64,000 nucleotides of DNA from Clostridiales bacterium (GCA_020859985.1 JAJBVD010000023.1:1-64000), one strand, 5' to 3'. Shown: positions 27,657 through 35,943, counted from the first letter of the stretch. Made by a program: numbers and translations. Notes: generated by a model from the letters alone, not told the origin.

Positions 27657-28316
27657 TCATGCTGCATCTTCAGCAAACAGCGCCATAACGTCATCCGGCA
27701 ACGGCAGATAAGCTTCAGTATCATCTGTACCGTAAAGAATATCTTCCAGTGCGGCAAGCTTTGTTGCGTCTACCTTTGTAGAGTCGATCGTAATAGTCGA
27801 ACAATTCTTGAAACCGGTGCAAGGAATTGGCGTGGTGCTGCATTCCCAAGAAAATGTAATCGCTTCCGGGCTATCATTGACAGTGGAGCGAGACTTCTCT
27901 GACGGAGATGCGGTGGAGTTGTAGACCAGATGCAGCTTGTAACCAGCCTCCTCATCGGTGTCATCTCCGATCTGAGAACGATAAGTGAAGCCAAATGCGC
28001 TTCTCTTCTGCTGACCAACATATACACCAGTAGCAAGCTCTGCAGAACCATCACACTCTTCCCACTCCGGCGGATATGTGTAAGCCTCGATCGTGTAATC
28101 GAACGTCTCTGCTGAACGCAAGCTTCCATACTTGATGTTATCCGCGTAAAGCGCAGTCTCCTCTGCACCACCCGGAGATTCCGTTACGGCAGTCAGACCA
28201 TTCCAAGCAACTCCGCTCGGATATGCGCCAGAACTGTCTTTCTTATAAAGAACGCCATGGTCAGTACCGGTTTCATACCGGCGCTCGCCAGTTCCATCCC
28301 ATGTGATTTTAGACAT
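27657..28316 (-). CDS. Major tail (tube) protein
   Basis: A 219-residue beta-rich acidic protein (SKITWDGTGERRYETGTDHGV; FGFTYRSQIGDDT). The motif pattern and place between head-completion genes and the chaperone fit phi13/TP901-type tube proteins, which polymerise around the tape measure. It is followed by a terminator, as expected for a high-copy product. Confidence 0.85.
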   Translation of the reverse strand: MSKITWDGTGERRYETGTDHGVLYKKDSSGAYPSGVAWNGLTAVTESPGGAEETALYADNIKYGSLRSAETFDYTIEAYTYPPEWEECDGSAELATGVYVGQQKRSAFGFTYRSQIGDDTDEEAGYKLHLVYNSTASPSEKSRSTVNDSPEAITFSWECSTTPIPCTGFKNCSTITIDSTKVDATKLAALEDILYGTDDTEAYLPLPDDVMALFAEDAA

Positions 28317-28330
28317 GATATAAATCCTCC

Positions 28331-28657
28331 TTAATAATATATTTTGTATACGTCATGATGAAGATTATCCGACGTAAAATGGCGGTCATAGATAGTCATA
28401 GAAAGCATTGCCACCTTTGCCGGAATCTCGCTGTCCGGGTTCCTATCTATAACCGTCACCGTGTACCTGACATTGTGAATGTATGGAGCATTGTCAGCAA
28501 ACTGCGTGTCGCCGGTATCCCGCTCGTAAACGATGCATGGATAAACCATTTTGATTGTTTCAGGCGGTTGAAAGTATACCTGAGCACTCGCCGAGGAACC
28601 GCATGTGTCGACCATAATGTCACTCAGTATCTGATGAAGATTCTTCCTCTGGCCCAT
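28331..28657 (-). CDS. Tail terminator/neck-like protein
   Basis: The 108-residue alpha/beta protein contains PCIVYERDTGDTQFADN and ends before the tube gene, the usual position of the tail terminator. I start at ATG 28657 (MGQRKNL), 8 bases after AGGAGG; the frame extends nine bases further to a GTG. It overlaps the upstream gene by 38 bases. Confidence 0.7.
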   Translation of the reverse strand: MGQRKNLHQILSDIMVDTCGSSASAQVYFQPPETIKMVYPCIVYERDTGDTQFADNAPYIHNVRYTVTVIDRNPDSEIPAKVAMLSMTIYDRHFTSDNLHHDVYKIYY

Positions 28658-28964
28658 TGTATACACCTCCTATAGTCAGGATTAACCGCGGCTGAGAAAC
28701 CTCAACGTTGGTTACCTGATACCTTGCTCCCATCCATTCAACGTATCGGATGGCGAGAACGTGTTCGTAAGCGAATGGATCAGCAACAATACTGATTACG
28801 TTGTTGACATTAATGTCTTTATTGGCTCCATCGCCTGACTGTGTCTTCACATAGTTGCGAGTAACGTCACCATAGTAAGACCGAGTTTTTATCTGTGGGG
28901 TGAAAACGCCATATCCACTATCCACAGTGATCTCATAGCCAACTTTTCCATAGAACTTATTCAT
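28620..28964 (-). CDS. Head-tail connector protein
   Basis: A 114-residue beta-rich protein (GKVGYEITVDSGYGVF; WMGARYQVTNVEVSQPRLIL) right after the capsid gene. The pattern agrees with head-closure proteins of HK97-like phages, although the specific family is uncertain. The acidic tail overlaps the next start. Confidence 0.65.
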   Translation of the reverse strand: MNKFYGKVGYEITVDSGYGVFTPQIKTRSYYGDVTRNYVKTQSGDGANKDINVNNVISIVADPFAYEHVLAIRYVEWMGARYQVTNVEVSQPRLILTIGGVYNGPEEESSSDTE

Positions 28965-28990
28965 CAGTTCTCACCTCCGATCTGAATTGC

Positions 28991-30781
28991 TTACTCAGCA
29001 GCGGTACCTGCAGACTCCAGAACGATTGCAGAATACGGCTTAACCAGAGCGCCGGAGCAACGAGTCTCCATCAGGTACTTCTGCTGGTTGTAGTCGATAT
29101 CGAAATCATCAAAGGTATTTACTGCTCCACCCTTGTCTGCACCAACCTTGTAGTCGTTCAGGTTGATGATAATCGCATATACGTCATGCACAAGCGAGCT
29201 AGAATCCGTTCTGGTGCAGTTCTCCATAACCGGAACCGGAACAATTTCCTTTACCATCATAGCAGTAGCCAGCTCATTGACATCCTTATAGATACGTCTC
29301 TGGTTGAGGTCCTTCAGCAGAAGCATCTCAGTCAGATAAGATTCCGCGATGTACATAACCGGAGAGCCCGAGCCTCTGTAGTCGATACGAGAACGAACAG
29401 CCTGATCAATGAGTGCGGATGCCAGTTCCTCATCGGTATCCGGAGTCACCGTAGACTTGATGGTATACAGGTCATCATCCGTAAGGATCGGGCGGATATG
29501 AGACTCCTGAATCTTATCCTCGGAGTCAGCAAGTCTGCCATCACCGATCAGGAACGCACGAGCCAGTTCCTCATCCAGCATCTGACGCATCTCCTGCTTG
29601 ATCCACGCAACAACGTCGAAATCCGTGATGTCCAGAATGTCATCACGATCCAGTTTCTGCTTCTTATACACAGTCTGCGGATCGGTTGTTCTCTTAAGCA
29701 GCGTGAAGACCTCTTCCTTCTTCTTGTTGCCCTTGATGTAACCTAATGCACGTGCCTCATCTGCGGTAATGTCCGCGTGGATGGTCTTGATCCGGCTGAA
29801 CGGGGTGTGGCTGACACCGTTCATAACCTTGGACACCCAGTCCATCTTCCGAGAAATGAAATCCGGCTGCTTCTCGATAGTTCTGTAATCCGGAAACAGA
29901 TAGTCGATATCTGTAATGCCGTACTCATCCGCATGGGACAAGAATGAATCTTTCAGGCTCCCCAGACGCTTAGCATCCTTGAAGATCACATCCATCTGAT
30001 CATGGCTGAGAACATTCGGCTGCTGCTGGGTGCTCTGGTCAAACACGTTAACTTTCATGTCGCTTCCTCCTTCTGAAATGCCGCTATGTGCGGCAGTTTT
30101 GTCGTCATCTTCGTCATTGTCCTTCTTGTCATCATCGGATGAGTCAGAGGACTTCTTACTCTGAGCTGCTGCCCCAACCAGATAGTTGAGGACTTTCTTT
30201 TGCTTTTCATCCATGGTGTCAATAACATCCTGAACGGTCTCGTCGTCATCAGACTTCGAGCTCTCGTTCTTGTCATCATCTGCATCCTCAGACTTCTTCT
30301 CGTCATCCGCAGCGGAGTGAAACAGTTCATCAAGATTCATTCCGCTATAAATGATCGCTTCATCGTCTGAATCAGCTCCATGAGCCAGTGCAACTGAGTC
30401 GATGTAAGCGCCAGGATTCGCCCCAGCAAGTACCAGACTCACCTCACGAATAATGCCGTGCACAACATTCGACCCTTTCTGCTGCAGGTCATCTGCCCAG
30501 ATAGACAAAGCTGTGATGTCACCATGTTTTAGCTGTTTCTTTACATTCTGGGCCCGATCAGTATCGTTCAGATAACCGTAGGCATAAACGCCATCTCCGC
30601 GGTTCTCCAGATACGCATGACCCAGAACATTCTCCGGGTTCTTATGATCGTGGCTCCATACGAGCGGTACCTTAGCTCCGTCGCAATCTTTAAATGCATC
30701 TGTCATGATCATCCGACCATCACTACATCTGATATTGCTACGAGTCGCCCAACCGCAAAGGTCGTATCCTTCATAAGCCAT
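28991..30781 (-). CDS. Prohead protease-major capsid fusion with internal capsid start
   Basis: One 596-residue frame joins three parts. Residues 1-130 are an HK97-type prohead protease, with H44/H46 in WSHDHKN and the Ser nucleophile in ALSIWA (S93). Residues 150-235 are an extremely acidic Asp/Ser/Lys stretch, probably a scaffold-like delta domain. Residues 242-596 are an HK97-fold capsid (VFDQSTQQ start; YRGSGSPVMYIAESYL; CSGALVKPYSAIVL). At 30058 an in-frame ATG lies 8 bases after AGGAGG, so capsid alone (355 residues) can be made from the same message. The full-length chain would be a minor, self-cleaving protease-scaffold-capsid form. Confidence 0.9.
   Translation of the reverse strand: MAYEGYDLCGWATRSNIRCSDGRMIMTDAFKDCDGAKVPLVWSHDHKNPENVLGHAYLENRGDGVYAYGYLNDTDRAQNVKKQLKHGDITALSIWADDLQQKGSNVVHGIIREVSLVLAGANPGAYIDSVALAHGADSDDEAIIYSGMNLDELFHSAADDEKKSEDADDDKNESSKSDDDETVQDVIDTMDEKQKKVLNYLVGAAAQSKKSSDSSDDDKKDNDEDDDKTAAHSGISEGGSDMKVNVFDQSTQQQPNVLSHDQMDVIFKDAKRLGSLKDSFLSHADEYGITDIDYLFPDYRTIEKQPDFISRKMDWVSKVMNGVSHTPFSRIKTIHADITADEARALGYIKGNKKKEEVFTLLKRTTDPQTVYKKQKLDRDDILDITDFDVVAWIKQEMRQMLDEELARAFLIGDGRLADSEDKIQESHIRPILTDDDLYTIKSTVTPDTDEELASALIDQAVRSRIDYRGSGSPVMYIAESYLTEMLLLKDLNQRRIYKDVNELATAMMVKEIVPVPVMENCTRTDSSSLVHDVYAIIINLNDYKVGADKGGAVNTFDDFDIDYNQQKYLMETRCSGALVKPYSAIVLESAGTAAE
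30059..30074 (-). promoter_or_regulatory. Internal ribosome-binding site for the capsid domain
   Basis: AAGGAGGAAGCGAC precedes an in-frame ATG at 30058, exactly where the acidic linker ends and the capsid fold begins. The purine run also encodes SEGGSD, so it is silent in the fusion but an excellent initiation signal. Confidence 0.7.
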
Positions 30782-30964
30782 TTTGAAATTCCTCCTCTTA
30801 TTGGCTGTCGATTCGTCTATTGGTTCTTCTCATCTGTTCGGAATGTGGTTAAGCTCTCATTTCTAGTTAGATTCAACTAACCTATAGGCAAATTTTTAGC
30901 CTGCTTTATCAGTGATTTCGCTAAGCTTAATATTCTTGCTTACACTACTCTCACCGTTGGCTTC
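30782..30964 (-). other. Portal-capsid intergenic region with in-frame portal extension
   Basis: The 183 bases hold no separate gene. After the portal stop (TAA at 30965-30967) the same frame stays open for 22 codons (EANGESSVSKNIK...) to a second TAA at 30896. A hairpin TTAG...CTAA lies near 30870. Loss of a longer portal tail by a new stop, or readthrough, are both possible. Confidence 0.4.
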
Positions 30965-32146
30965 TTAGCTTGGTTGACTTAGATTCTTATTTCTCAACTC
31001 ATCAGCAGACGGATCATCCGCAGGCTGCATACCAATAATCTGACGTATCTCATTGGACGTCATAATCTCATTTCGAGTCATCTTATCAGCGATTTCCGCC
31101 AATTCACTAACCGGAACAAGCTTGAACGGATCGCGGAAGAACATGATCGACTGCTTCTGACTTCGTGCTGTTTTTGTGAGAAATTTGCGCCGCATTTCTT
31201 CAACGAGCGCAGACATGATTGGCTCGATAGTTCGGTTATAGTAGTTCTGCATAGTCTCTTCGTTTGCCGAACCATCGAGAATGTCCTGAGACAGCCCCAA
31301 TTGGCTGTATAGAAGACTTGTCAAATATTCGACCTGAGTTAAAAGGTTATTATCCACCGACCGGTTAAGCTGAGTGATATGCTCTGTACCATCTGTATAC
31401 GCAATTCCATATTTGGAACCCGTAAGCTGATCTTCAATCATCTTTCGTCTCTGCTCAGCCTGTTTCTGGCGGGCTTCAGACTTGACAATATACGGTAACT
31501 GAATAATTAAATCCATCTTACCGCTACTTGTCTGGTCATCCACAACATCCAACAGGTTAAGCTTTCGAATAAGGCGCTGCAGTGTAGAGTTGTACTCATT
31601 CATCACTGCATACAGGGGGTTTTCGATAATAGCAGTGTAATCTTTGGAAACAACGATATCCTGCTTCCGGCCAGTCTGCTCATTATACACTTCAACTTTC
31701 ACGTGCGACGGATACCACTCTCGTATTTTTCCGGTTCGAAGAGTGAGTATGTCATACGACCCTGTGAGATTCGGATCTTCGTTGGTATCTACCGGAACCA
31801 GAGCTACACAACCTTCGTCAAGCATAGACATAACCGCATCCTGAATGAACGCTCTGCCTGTCTGGTCAACGTTGGCTTCAACCGTAAGACAGTTGTTAAG
31901 TCCTGTATTCATTGTCTCTGAATAACGTTCATTGTCATCGAGACGAACATGCTTAACATCAATCGCTGCACAATCCAGAGCTATCCGATTGTATATCGAG
32001 GTAACAATGGATCGTTCGTTTCCTCTGGTGAACCGTACCCTATCCGGCCGGTATGAATAACCCATACCCAAGTCCTGATAATATCCCGTGGGGTCTTTAT
32101 TAAAGAAAGCGTTCCATGAACGTTGGAACCGATTAAGTAAACCCAT
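30965..32146 (-). CDS. Portal protein (HK97 family)
   Basis: A dodecameric ring at the capsid vertex through which DNA is packed and ejected. The sequence has the family N-terminus (GLLNRFQRSWNAFF), SIVTSIYNRIALDCAAIDVKH, the DILTLRTGKIREWYP wing and LSQDILDGSANEETMQNYYNRTI near the clip/stem. Its 393 residues are about normal. It lies between the terminase block and the capsid gene, with the three plus-strand units on its upstream side. Confidence 0.95.
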   Translation of the reverse strand: MGLLNRFQRSWNAFFNKDPTGYYQDLGMGYSYRPDRVRFTRGNERSIVTSIYNRIALDCAAIDVKHVRLDDNERYSETMNTGLNNCLTVEANVDQTGRAFIQDAVMSMLDEGCVALVPVDTNEDPNLTGSYDILTLRTGKIREWYPSHVKVEVYNEQTGRKQDIVVSKDYTAIIENPLYAVMNEYNSTLQRLIRKLNLLDVVDDQTSSGKMDLIIQLPYIVKSEARQKQAEQRRKMIEDQLTGSKYGIAYTDGTEHITQLNRSVDNNLLTQVEYLTSLLYSQLGLSQDILDGSANEETMQNYYNRTIEPIMSALVEEMRRKFLTKTARSQKQSIMFFRDPFKLVPVSELAEIADKMTRNEIMTSNEIRQIIGMQPADDPSADELRNKNLSQPS

Positions 32147-32168
32147 GTCGGTTATCCTCCTTAAGTTG

Positions 32169-32197
32169 TTGTAATTATTATGCGAACGTGATATCTT
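32169..32197 (+). promoter_or_regulatory. Promoter of plus-strand unit 1
   Basis: TTGTAA, 17 bases, TATCTT. It shares the word TTATTATGC in its spacer with the promoter of unit 2. It points against the surrounding genes. Confidence 0.6.
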
Positions 32198-32267
32198 AGT
32201 AAGAGGTACTCGAAGTCACCACTTTCCTCATATGATTCCTTCATCCCTGTGGAAAGGAGGTGATATG

Positions 32268-32360
32268 ATGAAACGAGTACCTGTAAAGGTTACCAAATCC
32301 CGCAACCAGTCGGGATCTCGGAAGTCCGTCAAAGTGCGGATTTCCACTAAGACTCGGTAA
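32268..32360 (+). CDS. 30-residue basic peptide, copy 1
   Basis: Encodes MKRVPVKVTKSRNQSGS followed by RKSVKVRISTKTR. The ATG lies 7 bases after AGGAGG. An ATG one codon upstream is only 4 bases from it and is less likely. The product is strongly basic with no membrane segment. Copy 2 at 32631 matches it at about 23 of 30 positions, with conservative changes, which argues for a translated gene. It reads opposite to all neighbours and has its own promoter and terminator. Nucleic-acid binding, RNA-polymerase binding or host shut-off are possible; the sequence does not say. Confidence 0.75.
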   Translation: MKRVPVKVTKSRNQSGSRKSVKVRISTKTR

Positions 32361-32370
32361 CCGACAAAAG

Positions 32371-32400
32371 AGAGCCTCTGCGTATAGGGGCTCTTTCTTG
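32371..32400 (+). terminator. Terminator of plus-strand unit 1
   Basis: GAGCCTCT and AGGGGCTC form an 8-bp stem with one T-G pair and a 6-base loop, followed by TTTCTTGTTG. Confidence 0.75.
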
Positions 32401-32429
32401 TTGCAATTATTATGCAAATATGCTACAGT
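32401..32429 (+). promoter_or_regulatory. Promoter of plus-strand unit 2
   Basis: TTGCAA, 17 bases, TACAGT, with TGC directly before the -10 box (extended -10). It begins immediately after terminator 1. Confidence 0.6.
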
Positions 32430-32435
32430 AATTAA

Positions 32436-32527
32436 CGGTTACTCATTCCCTTTTCAGTTGTAAAGGGCACCCTTTAAACCTACAGTAACCGCATACGAAA
32501 AGGGCCTCAAACTCCCGAGGCTCTTTT
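32436..32527 (+). ncRNA. Candidate small RNA, plus-strand unit 2
   Basis: A transcript of about 90 bases from promoter 2 would have no good reading frame. GGTTACT pairs with AGTAACC (32437-32443 with 32484-32490), enclosing a second hairpin CCCTTT...AAAGGG. A terminator follows (GGGCCTC...GAGGCTC then five T). It takes the place occupied by the peptide gene in units 1 and 3. Confidence 0.6.
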
Positions 32528-32532
32528 TATAC

Positions 32533-32561
32533 TTGAAATAGTCAAACAATCATGCTACTAT
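32533..32561 (+). promoter_or_regulatory. Promoter of plus-strand unit 3
   Basis: TTGAAA, 17 bases, TACTAT, again with TGC before the -10 box. It is the best sigma-A-like promoter of the three. Confidence 0.7.
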
Positions 32562-32630
32562 GTCTTCGGGTGATCCATATGGTCATCTTCTTCTGAAAGG
32601 AGGTAAACTTTTTAGAAAGGAGGTGATACT

Positions 32631-32723
32631 ATGAAACGACCGCCTGTAAAGGTTACAAAGTCTAAGAGCCAATCTGGTTCTCGGAAATCCGTAAAAATTC
32701 GGATCACGCCGAAGACACGGTAA
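32631..32723 (+). CDS. 30-residue basic peptide, copy 2
   Basis: Encodes MKRPPVKVTKSKSQSGS followed by RKSVKIRITPKTR, a paralogue of the peptide at 32268. The start lies 7 bases after AGGAGG. A second perfect ribosome-binding sequence (GAAAGGAGGT) lies 26 bases further upstream with no start codon near it, a trace of duplication. Differences between the copies are mostly conservative or synonymous, so selection at protein level is likely. Confidence 0.75.
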   Translation: MKRPPVKVTKSKSQSGSRKSVKIRITPKTR

Positions 32724-32737
32724 CCAAGTATATAAAA

Positions 32738-32770
32738 AGGGCCTCTATTCAAGGGGGCGAGGCTCTTTTT
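32738..32770 (+). terminator. Terminator of plus-strand unit 3
   Basis: GGGCCTC pairs with GAGGCTC, followed by five T. It ends 9 bases before the convergent terminase stop. Confidence 0.75.
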
Positions 32771-32778
32771 ACCAATAA

Positions 32779-34524
32779 TTATTCGAACGCATCTTTGTTA
32801 ACCTTAAAGGCCACATACGCGTCCATCATAGCTGCTACGGCGTCAATCTTCTGGTCGTAACGTTTCTTATACAACTTCCGATTGCCGTTTGTATCTTCCA
32901 TGACAATGCAGTTCCCCATCGTGAATGTCATGAGACTCTGATCGAAAAGCAGCATTCTCTCCTCAGACAAATGCTTCAATTCTCCCAATGGAACAGACTC
33001 TGTTCGGGAACCCTGTGGAACTTTCTCAATACCGAATGCTCCATTCTCCAATTCCCACCGGTTCACAAACTCTTTAGCATTGTATGGGTCATAACCGAAA
33101 CAACGAACATCATAGTCATGCTTCTGGATAAACTCGTCCAGCTCATCATAAACTTCCATCATGTCAAGCACAGAACCTTCCATAATTACGAGACTGTCTT
33201 CGTCCATGAACTCATCATACTTTGCTCGCATAGCCGCCTGCAGCTTCATAAGAGTAAGACTTGTAATATAGCAGCGAGTCTTAACGCCAAACTCTCCATG
33301 AGACAGAGGAAACAGAAAAGTGAAAGCACAGAAGTCGTCTCCCTGTGACATATCTGCACCAAGAGCACAAGGCATCTCCCAGAATTCGCGATGTTGATGC
33401 GGCAGAGTTTCTTCGTACGTAAAGTAATACGTATAGCCCTCCATAGGAATTCCGAATCTCTTTGCCAGAATGTCGTTTCTGGTTGCTGGTGCCTGCTCCG
33501 CTCTCTCTACCTCAATCTGATAAGTTTCATAGCTAACAGTCTTCCCAAGATTCGGGTTAGCCTTAATCCACATATCCGGATCATTTACTTCGTCAATACT
33601 GTCCAGCTTGTACCACCAGATAGACACGTGGGGATTGATGTACTCTCCTTTAAGGATGTTCATCAACTCCATTTTGATTGTATCGCCACTTCCGTTTCGA
33701 ACTGTACCCTCCGAACTGGTAGCTACAATCAGCCAGTCGTCTACCTTAGCTGCACCCTGCTCAATAGCGCCGACGACATCCTCTCTGACATCACCCGATA
33801 GCCATTCATCCACAGTAGCCACCTTAGGTCTCATACCCTGCAGCTTATGAATACTCATCGGACGAATCTCAATCAGAGAACCGGTAAGGAAATTTTCTAT
33901 TCCTTTCTTGGTTGGGCATAGCTTCTGGCGTTTAGCTCTGGAACCTGTGGTGTTTTGGAGAGAACCCTCCGTAAGGAATTGGAACAGAGGACCACGAGAA
34001 CGTGTAATAGCGGTTCGAATCGGCGACATAATTTCCTCAGCCTGCTTCATGGTCGGAGCCGTAGTCATCTGATAGGTTGTAGACAAGTCAATGTTCAGGA
34101 AATAGCTCTGAATACATGAATCGTACAAAGATTTCGAAGCACCTCGTCCAACAATCAAATACTGCTTGTTTCGAAGACGCTTCTTAACGCTCTTGTATTC
34201 GTAATGACCGCCATGCCCGGACTTATTTGGAACGTATACATCGTGCTCGACAAAATAATACCAACCGAAAATGTCTTCAGCCCAGAGCTTAAAAGTATCC
34301 AGCAAATGAAGGTCTGCTCCATCGGTCAAAGTCATTTCATTCTCACAATAAGCCACAAACCCCTCAACTGCTTCATCGTCATAGTAAAAATTCGGATCAG
34401 CAATCAGATCGTCGATGAGATTCATTTGCATAGAGATTTCCTCGCAGACCGGTATGTCACCTCTTAATACGGCATCTCGAAACTGGCCGTAATAAATGGG
34501 AGTGGCCGTGTTCGATAACGCCAT
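32779..34524 (-). CDS. terL: Terminase large subunit
   Basis: ATP-driven motor and nuclease that cuts and packs phage DNA through the portal. The Walker A-like segment is LIVGRGASKS; the Walker B region is VATVDEW. The C-terminal nuclease has acidic residues in GADMSQGDDFCAF and FGYDPYNAKEF. The 581-residue length is normal. I use ATG 34524 behind TAGGTG; a GTG three codons upstream directly follows the preceding stop. Confidence 0.95.
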   Translation of the reverse strand: MALSNTATPIYYGQFRDAVLRGDIPVCEEISMQMNLIDDLIADPNFYYDDEAVEGFVAYCENEMTLTDGADLHLLDTFKLWAEDIFGWYYFVEHDVYVPNKSGHGGHYEYKSVKKRLRNKQYLIVGRGASKSLYDSCIQSYFLNIDLSTTYQMTTAPTMKQAEEIMSPIRTAITRSRGPLFQFLTEGSLQNTTGSRAKRQKLCPTKKGIENFLTGSLIEIRPMSIHKLQGMRPKVATVDEWLSGDVREDVVGAIEQGAAKVDDWLIVATSSEGTVRNGSGDTIKMELMNILKGEYINPHVSIWWYKLDSIDEVNDPDMWIKANPNLGKTVSYETYQIEVERAEQAPATRNDILAKRFGIPMEGYTYYFTYEETLPHQHREFWEMPCALGADMSQGDDFCAFTFLFPLSHGEFGVKTRCYITSLTLMKLQAAMRAKYDEFMDEDSLVIMEGSVLDMMEVYDELDEFIQKHDYDVRCFGYDPYNAKEFVNRWELENGAFGIEKVPQGSRTESVPLGELKHLSEERMLLFDQSLMTFTMGNCIVMEDTNGNRKLYKKRYDQKIDAVAAMMDAYVAFKVNKDAFE

Positions 34525-34533
34525 ATGTTTCAC

Positions 34534-35139
34534 CTACTTGTCCTTTTGCCCTTTTTTCGGGTTGATTGAATTGTCGTCATCAATGCCGTTCTTAGCATTG
34601 TATTTCTTCAGCAGCTTGTTAACTTCAACACCAAGTACATAAGTTGCCGTCTGAGAACCAATGTTACTGAGTGTTTGCGTGGCAATGTTCTTGGTCACAT
34701 CTTTCACAATCTGGCTGCCCAAACTGGCCTTCTTCTTTTCCTCAGGCTTTGAAGTGAGTTCCGTATACTTCTTTTCGTTTTCCAGACGCTTTATAGCTGC
34801 AGATAACTCGGAATCGGTCATGTTTTTCACCGGTTTCTTCGTATCTGTAGTGGTAGAAGATTTGGTCTCATCAGAGTCTTTTTTCTTCTCTTCCTCAGAA
34901 GATTTGCTTGAAGAACTGGATGATTTCTTAAGAATCCGGTCTTTCAAACTTGTCTTAGTTGAAGTTGAGTCCGATCCAGATGAGGAACCGCCACCTGCAG
35001 CTTTCTTTTCCTCTGAAGTCTTCTGATCACTGCCTAATGGATAGGGCGGACCATTTCGAACGCCCCAATGAGCACCTTTAATTTGGTAATGGTAAAGCTC
35101 ATCTGTAGGACGCCAGATTAAATAGTCATAAGCATTCAA
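34534..35139 (-). CDS. Head-associated protein with N-terminal YHYQIKGAHWGVRNG motif
   Basis: The first 40 residues carry LYHYQIKGAHWGVRNGPPY, a short motif that recurs at the N-termini of many Firmicutes phage structural proteins (HGxKGMxWGVR type). Then follows a Ser/Lys/Glu-rich low-complexity stretch (about residues 40-105), a helical part and a basic C-terminus. It lies between a connector and the large terminase. A capsid-internal or packaged protein is likely; the enzyme role, if any, is unknown. Confidence 0.6.
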   Translation of the reverse strand: MNAYDYLIWRPTDELYHYQIKGAHWGVRNGPPYPLGSDQKTSEEKKAAGGGSSSGSDSTSTKTSLKDRILKKSSSSSSKSSEEEKKKDSDETKSSTTTDTKKPVKNMTDSELSAAIKRLENEKKYTELTSKPEEKKKASLGSQIVKDVTKNIATQTLSNIGSQTATYVLGVEVNKLLKKYNAKNGIDDDNSINPKKGQKDK

Positions 35140-35505
35140 TTAACTCACCTCCTCTGCAGGGTCAACTGCTACATTCAATCTCCACTCATACTCTTTCTCC
35201 AGCTCTTTGTAAGACTCCAGAACTGCAGTGCTCTGTGGCGGGTCAAACATTCGCCGGACCTTGATGTGCATGTAACTCACAACATCGTTCAGTCGTGAAT
35301 CAGTTCCAATAAAGTCACTCCACACCGCAGAGCTATCTGAAATGGAGAATCCTTCATCCGGACCGACGCCTAACTGATTGAGAACTGAGAAAACTGAATT
35401 GATATGAATGATAACGTCAGGGTCGAAATACTCATAGTCTTCAGCTATGCCGAGTAATTTCTTAACCGACGTAAGAATGCTGTCTGTTACGGCAACTGTA
35501 GCCAT
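35140..35505 (-). CDS. gp6-like head-tail connector
   Basis: An all-helical 121-residue protein (VTDSILTSVKKLLGI; FDPDVIIHINSVFSVLNQLG; FKSY-like VRRMFDPPQST). This matches the pattern of HK97 gp6/SPP1 gp15 connectors that extend the portal ring. Its location upstream of the large terminase and not after the capsid is a rearranged order. Confidence 0.75.
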   Translation of the reverse strand: MATVAVTDSILTSVKKLLGIAEDYEYFDPDVIIHINSVFSVLNQLGVGPDEGFSISDSSAVWSDFIGTDSRLNDVVSYMHIKVRRMFDPPQSTAVLESYKELEKEYEWRLNVAVDPAEEVS

Positions 35506-35520
35506 TTTGAAAACCTCCCC

Positions 35521-35943
35521 TCATCGACGCCAAGGACAGGTGTCGCCCGGCTGCCGTTCAACTGGCGGTAAAGGAAGCTGACTCTTATCGCCATAGTGTA
35601 TTGCATTGTGTGTTCCGTGAGTAGTTGTGATCAGATAGTCGGGATCAAGAAGAAAATCTGTACTATGAATAATGTCTTCTATTGAGATAGGATTCATATG
35701 GTGAATGTAAATCTTCTGGCCGTAAATCTCGTAACCGTCACAGGCAAGGTCTTTGCCGTAATCACGAGCAATTACATGAGCTCTGACTCTTTTCCACTCT
35801 GCAGAACGCTGGTAAAAGTCCTGATTGAGATAACGGTCATAGCCAAAGGTTTCGACACCTACAGAACCATCCAACCGGAGATACTCGAACCGCTCTTCAA
35901 AAGTAGGAATCCGGATAAGTTCCTGATAGGTTCTAATCCTCAT
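35521..35943 (-). CDS. HNH endonuclease
   Basis: The core has DYGKDLACDGYEIYGQKIYIHHMNPIS, with the catalytic HH pair, and THGTHNAIHYG as the last metal-binding helix. HNH proteins next to terminase genes help cos cleavage in many phages. I start at ATG 35943 (MRIRTYQEL), 9 bases after AGGAGG. The frame reaches far upstream but overlaps the small terminase gene. Confidence 0.85.
   Translation of the reverse strand: MRIRTYQELIRIPTFEERFEYLRLDGSVGVETFGYDRYLNQDFYQRSAEWKRVRAHVIARDYGKDLACDGYEIYGQKIYIHHMNPISIEDIIHSTDFLLDPDYLITTTHGTHNAIHYGDKSQLPLPPVERQPGDTCPWRR

Larger units (their letters stand above)
4261..35520 (+). repeat. Dispersed oriented motif (C)CATTTTGA of the late region, 13 copies
   Basis: The 8-mer CATTTTGA starts at 4261, 8522, 12098, 14510, 16461, 19125, 21515, 23817, 26155, 28547, 30779, 33670 and 35513. 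It is always on the plus strand, usually preceded by another C, and most steps are 1.8-2.9 kb. Four copies overlap start codons (minus-strand reading TCAAAATG); the others lie inside genes in different frames. I saw no copy in the chromosome or in the early region. Chance would give well under one copy. Its job is unknown; stoperator-like repressor sites or DNA-packaging/organisation sites are possible. Confidence 0.7.
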
